This document shows, in pieces, positions 8,909 to 20,052 of a stretch of DNA of 20,052 nucleotides (within the stretch, counting starts at the first letter, position 1; each line of letters opens with the position of its first letter). The stretch is from Calvatia gigantea (Eukaryota; Basidiomycota; Agaricomycetes; Agaricales; Lycoperdaceae): the NCBI GenBank assembly GCA_025093985.1, contig JACAAK010000054.1, forward strand, positions 1-20,052. The letters are read 5' to 3'. The position numbers and the translations under genes were made by a program. Under the pieces are notes generated by a model. That model did not search any database and had not been told where the DNA came from. It saw nothing but the letters and a program-made list of their open reading frames with translations.

Positions 8909-10381
8909 TTAAACTACAACATACAGTAAAGCAGATGTAGCAGTATGTAAAGAAGCTAAAATTACATTAGGTAAAATACCAAATACAACAGTAGGTATTA
9001 ATAAACTAATTAGAAGATAATATTCTCTTCTATTAATATCTTTAGCTAGAGGTGTAGCGTACGCTAGGCTTTGCCTAGAAGGAGATAAGTTACCATAAGA
9101 TAATCTATTATACAAGAAGATAGAGTAACAAGCAGATAAAACAATACCAGTTGCACCTAAGCAAGCAATAATAGGATTTTGTTGCCATATACCAATTAAA
9201 GATAATTGTTCACCTAAGAAATTTAAACTTAAAGGTATACCTGTATTACATAAAGTGAAAATGAAGAATAAAATAGTAAACACTGGCATATATGTAGCTA
9301 AACCTCTAATATAATTAATAATTCTTTTTCCTGTTCTATCATAAATTATACCTCCAACACAAATAAATAGAGCTGGTGATACAAATCCGTGACCTAAAGC
9401 TAATAATATTCCACCTTCAATACCTTGTATTGTATTAGAGAATAAACCTAAAACAACTACACCCATGTGTGCAATACTACTATAAGCAATTAATCTTTTT
9501 GTATCTTGTTGTATGATAGTAGAGAAACTAGCATATATTATGGCTATAATTGCTATAGTTTGTACTAATGGATTAAAGTAATTAGTAGCATCTGGTAAAA
9601 AATTAATTAATACTCTTAAATATCCATATGTAGCTAATTTCAAGATTGTAGCTGCTAGTATTATTGACCCTGCTAAAGGTGAATCAGCGTGAGCTTTAGG
9701 TAACCAAATTATAAATGGATATAATGGAGTTTTAACTGCAAAAGCTAAGAAAAATCCTAACCATAATATTTTTTGACTCTCTAAACTAATAGAATATAAA
9801 GAAATTAATTGGAAATCAGTTGAACCAATATAACTATATATCATTAATATACATAATAACATAGGTAAACTACCAGCTAATGTATATAAGAAAAATAAGA
9901 AGGCTGATCTAAATCTATCATTACCGTGTCCAAATATTACTATAACTATAAATAATATAGGTAATACACTTTCGAAGAAAATATAGAATAATAATAGATC
10001 TAATGAAACAAAAGCACATATTTGTAATGTTTCTAATAATAAGAATGAAATTAAAAAGAATTTTAAATTTTTAGTTATATTTGTATAGTTAGATAATAAT
10101 GCTACAGGTGTTACAAATGTAGTTAATAATACAAAATATAAAGATATTCCATCTATACCAAAATTTAAATAACAAAAATTTAATTGATTAAATTCTGATA
10201 CAAATTGATATTGTGTTTGACTAGAATCAAATTGATACCAAATAAATAATGAAATAAAGAAATTAATTAGAGACGTTGTCAAAGCTATTTTTTTCATTTG
10301 ATTTTGACTCTCTATAGTATTTGACATAGGTAGAATTATTAAACTTCCTATTATAGGAATTAATAGTAATAAAGTTATCAT
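8909..10381 (-). CDS. nad4: NADH dehydrogenase subunit 4 (complex I)
   Basis: Nad4 is an antiporter-like proton-pumping subunit in the complex I membrane arm. The 490-residue product has about 13 membrane segments. The conserved core is FESVLPILFIVIVIFG (near 135-150, with the family Glu), WLPKAHADSPLAGSIILAA (near 225-243), and HMGVVVLGLFSN and GHGFVSPALFICVGG (near 305-345). The ATG at 10381 gives a normal N-terminus (MITLLLLIPIIGSL). Near the C-terminus, between YNRLSYGNLS and DINRREYY, an extra stretch PSRQSLAYATPLA is encoded by a copy of the dispersed palindrome (9054-9079), inserted in frame in a loop before the last helix. The rest is unbroken, so the gene is judged functional. Confidence 0.97.
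   Translation of the reverse strand: MITLLLLIPIIGSLIILPMSNTIESQNQMKKIALTTSLINFFISLFIWYQFDSSQTQYQFVSEFNQLNFCYLNFGIDGISLYFVLLTTFVTPVALLSNYTNITKNLKFFLISFLLLETLQICAFVSLDLLLFYIFFESVLPILFIVIVIFGHGNDRFRSAFLFFLYTLAGSLPMLLCILMIYSYIGSTDFQLISLYSISLESQKILWLGFFLAFAVKTPLYPFIIWLPKAHADSPLAGSIILAATILKLATYGYLRVLINFLPDATNYFNPLVQTIAIIAIIYASFSTIIQQDTKRLIAYSSIAHMGVVVLGLFSNTIQGIEGGILLALGHGFVSPALFICVGGIIYDRTGKRIINYIRGLATYMPVFTILFFIFTLCNTGIPLSLNFLGEQLSLIGIWQQNPIIACLGATGIVLSACYSIFLYNRLSYGNLSPSRQSLAYATPLAKDINRREYYLLISLLIPTVVFGILPNVILASLHTATSALLYVVV
9054..9079. repeat. Palindromic repeat inserted in frame in nad4
   Basis: GTAGCGTACGCTAGGC followed by TTTGCCTAGA matches the intergenic repeat family (compare 3495-3540). 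It keeps the nad4 frame and encodes the loop residues SRQSLAYAT. Confidence 0.75.
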
Positions 10382-10833
10382 TTTATGAAAATTTTTAATT
10401 GATTATCTTTATTTTGACAATCTTGTTTTAGCTTAATGCAGTCTTGCCATTGGCAACTCTGTACTAGCAAAGCTACTCCTAATATCAGTCCTTATTTATA
10501 GCTTAACTTTAAAATAGTAGCAGCCTAGCTGCAATTTTTTAACTAGTACAATAAGGAGAGACTTTGTTAATTTATATATTAAAATAGGTTAAATTCATTA
10601 TTATACTTAAATTTGTAGTAGCAGCAGCCTAGCTTTAACAAGGCTGTGTTTAAGCCTAATCTAGACTAGCTTTAGCTAGTATCTGCTACAGCTAGTCTAT
10701 AACGTTAGCTATTCTACTTTAACTGGCAAATAATTTAATAAATTATTATAGTAAAATACGTTAAGAAGGGGGGTAGCAGCCAAAGCTAGCGTAAGCTACG
10801 GCCGCTTCTATTCAAACAAAATTTAATCTTAAA
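10382..10833. other. Intergenic spacer between cox1 and nad4
   Basis: No gene is visible. It contains repeat fragments such as AGTAGCAGCAGCCTAGCT (10617-10635), CTAGCTTTAGCTAG and AGCTAGCGTAAGCTACG (10783-10800), and a G run at 10766-10772. No tRNA folds here. Confidence 0.65.
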
Positions 10834-19606
<8,773 letters not shown>

Positions 19607-20052
19607 CAAGAGTTAGACCAGCTTTTGCAGTTAAAGCAGCAGCTGATCACTAAAACTTAGTTTATGTTGGTAATCTCATATTAAAAATTATAAATTATTT
19701 TCATCTTATTTAAAATTTTTTTCCCCACTAATTTTATTCTAAAGTTTGTTTTTAATCTCTAAAGGGTTTTTTTTTTATTTTTTAAATTTTAAAAATTTTT
19801 TTTAAATTTTTTATTAACTTAAAAACCCCCGGGCCCCCCCTTTTTAAATTTGGGTTTAAAAGAAAATTAAAAATTTTTTTAAAATTTCCCCAATTTTTTT
19901 TTAAAGCAAAGGGCCAATTTTTTTTTTTTCCCAGGAATTTAAACCTTTTTTTTTTTTAAAAAGGTTTTTTTAAATTATCTTTTTTTTGTTTAAAAAAAAA
20001 AAATTAAAAAAATTTTAAGGGTACTTGCTGAAGCCCAATACTCTTTATCAAA
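19607..20052 (-). other. 3' end of an intron at cox1 P386, running into low-quality sequence
   Basis: No cox1 coding sequence is found upstream of TTATCCTCC; instead of the expected GAGTGWT residues there is unrelated sequence ending CTCTTG, with the G expected at a group I 3' splice site. From about 19680 to 20052 the sequence decays into long A, T, C and G runs (for example CCCCCGGGCCCCCCC) with no feature. That part looks like an unreliable contig end. No intron core or ORF can be recognised. Confidence 0.65.

Overview
This window is fungal mitochondrial DNA, probably from a basidiomycete. It is AT-rich, carries complex I and complex IV genes, and its cox1 is crowded with group I introns that encode homing endonucleases. 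Every gene lies on the minus strand, so transcription runs from high to low coordinates: cox1 (5' end missing), nad4, nad6, cox3, tRNA-Ala(UGC), nad4L, nad5. The basidiomycete placement is inferred from gene content, intron sites and protein style, not from a search.

Region by region (high to low coordinate): 19607-20052 is the 3' end of an intron running into a low-quality, homopolymer-rich contig end. 10834-19606 is cox1 from the third base of codon 129 (yeast numbering) to its stop. It is cut into seven exons of 324, 11, 87, 60, 395, 34 and 297 nt by introns at sites that I count, against yeast CoxI, as P386, P709, P720, P807, P867, P1262 and P1296. All boundaries fit the group I rule (exon ends in U, intron ends in G), and exon lengths match the site differences exactly, apart from +1 nt in the error-prone first exon. 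P709, P720, P807 and P867 encode double-motif LAGLIDADG endonucleases. P1262 and P1296 encode GIY-YIG endonucleases with NUMOD-type DNA-binding tails, and share almost identical catalytic cores. nad4 (8909-10381) is followed by the fossil of a membrane-protein ORF. nad6 (5696-7495) has an in-frame C-terminal extension of about 375 residues. cox3, tRNA-Ala, nad4L and nad5 follow; nad4L and nad5 abut with no spacer.

The gaps between genes (roughly 0.4-1.4 kb) are filled with a family of short palindromic repeats built on CTAGCGTACGCTAG and AGGCAAAGCCT. Copies also sit in frame inside nad4, probably nad6 and an intron ORF, in the loop of an intron core, and at the breaks of the fossil ORF.

The proteins named belong to the respiratory chain: Nad4, Nad4L, Nad5 and Nad6 form membrane-arm subunits of complex I, and Cox1 and Cox3 are core subunits of cytochrome c oxidase. 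The homing endonucleases (and possible maturases) serve spread and splicing of the introns. The most notable items are the giant nad6 fusion, the fossil ORF broken by palindromes, and the two neighbouring introns with duplicated cores around a 34-nt exon.
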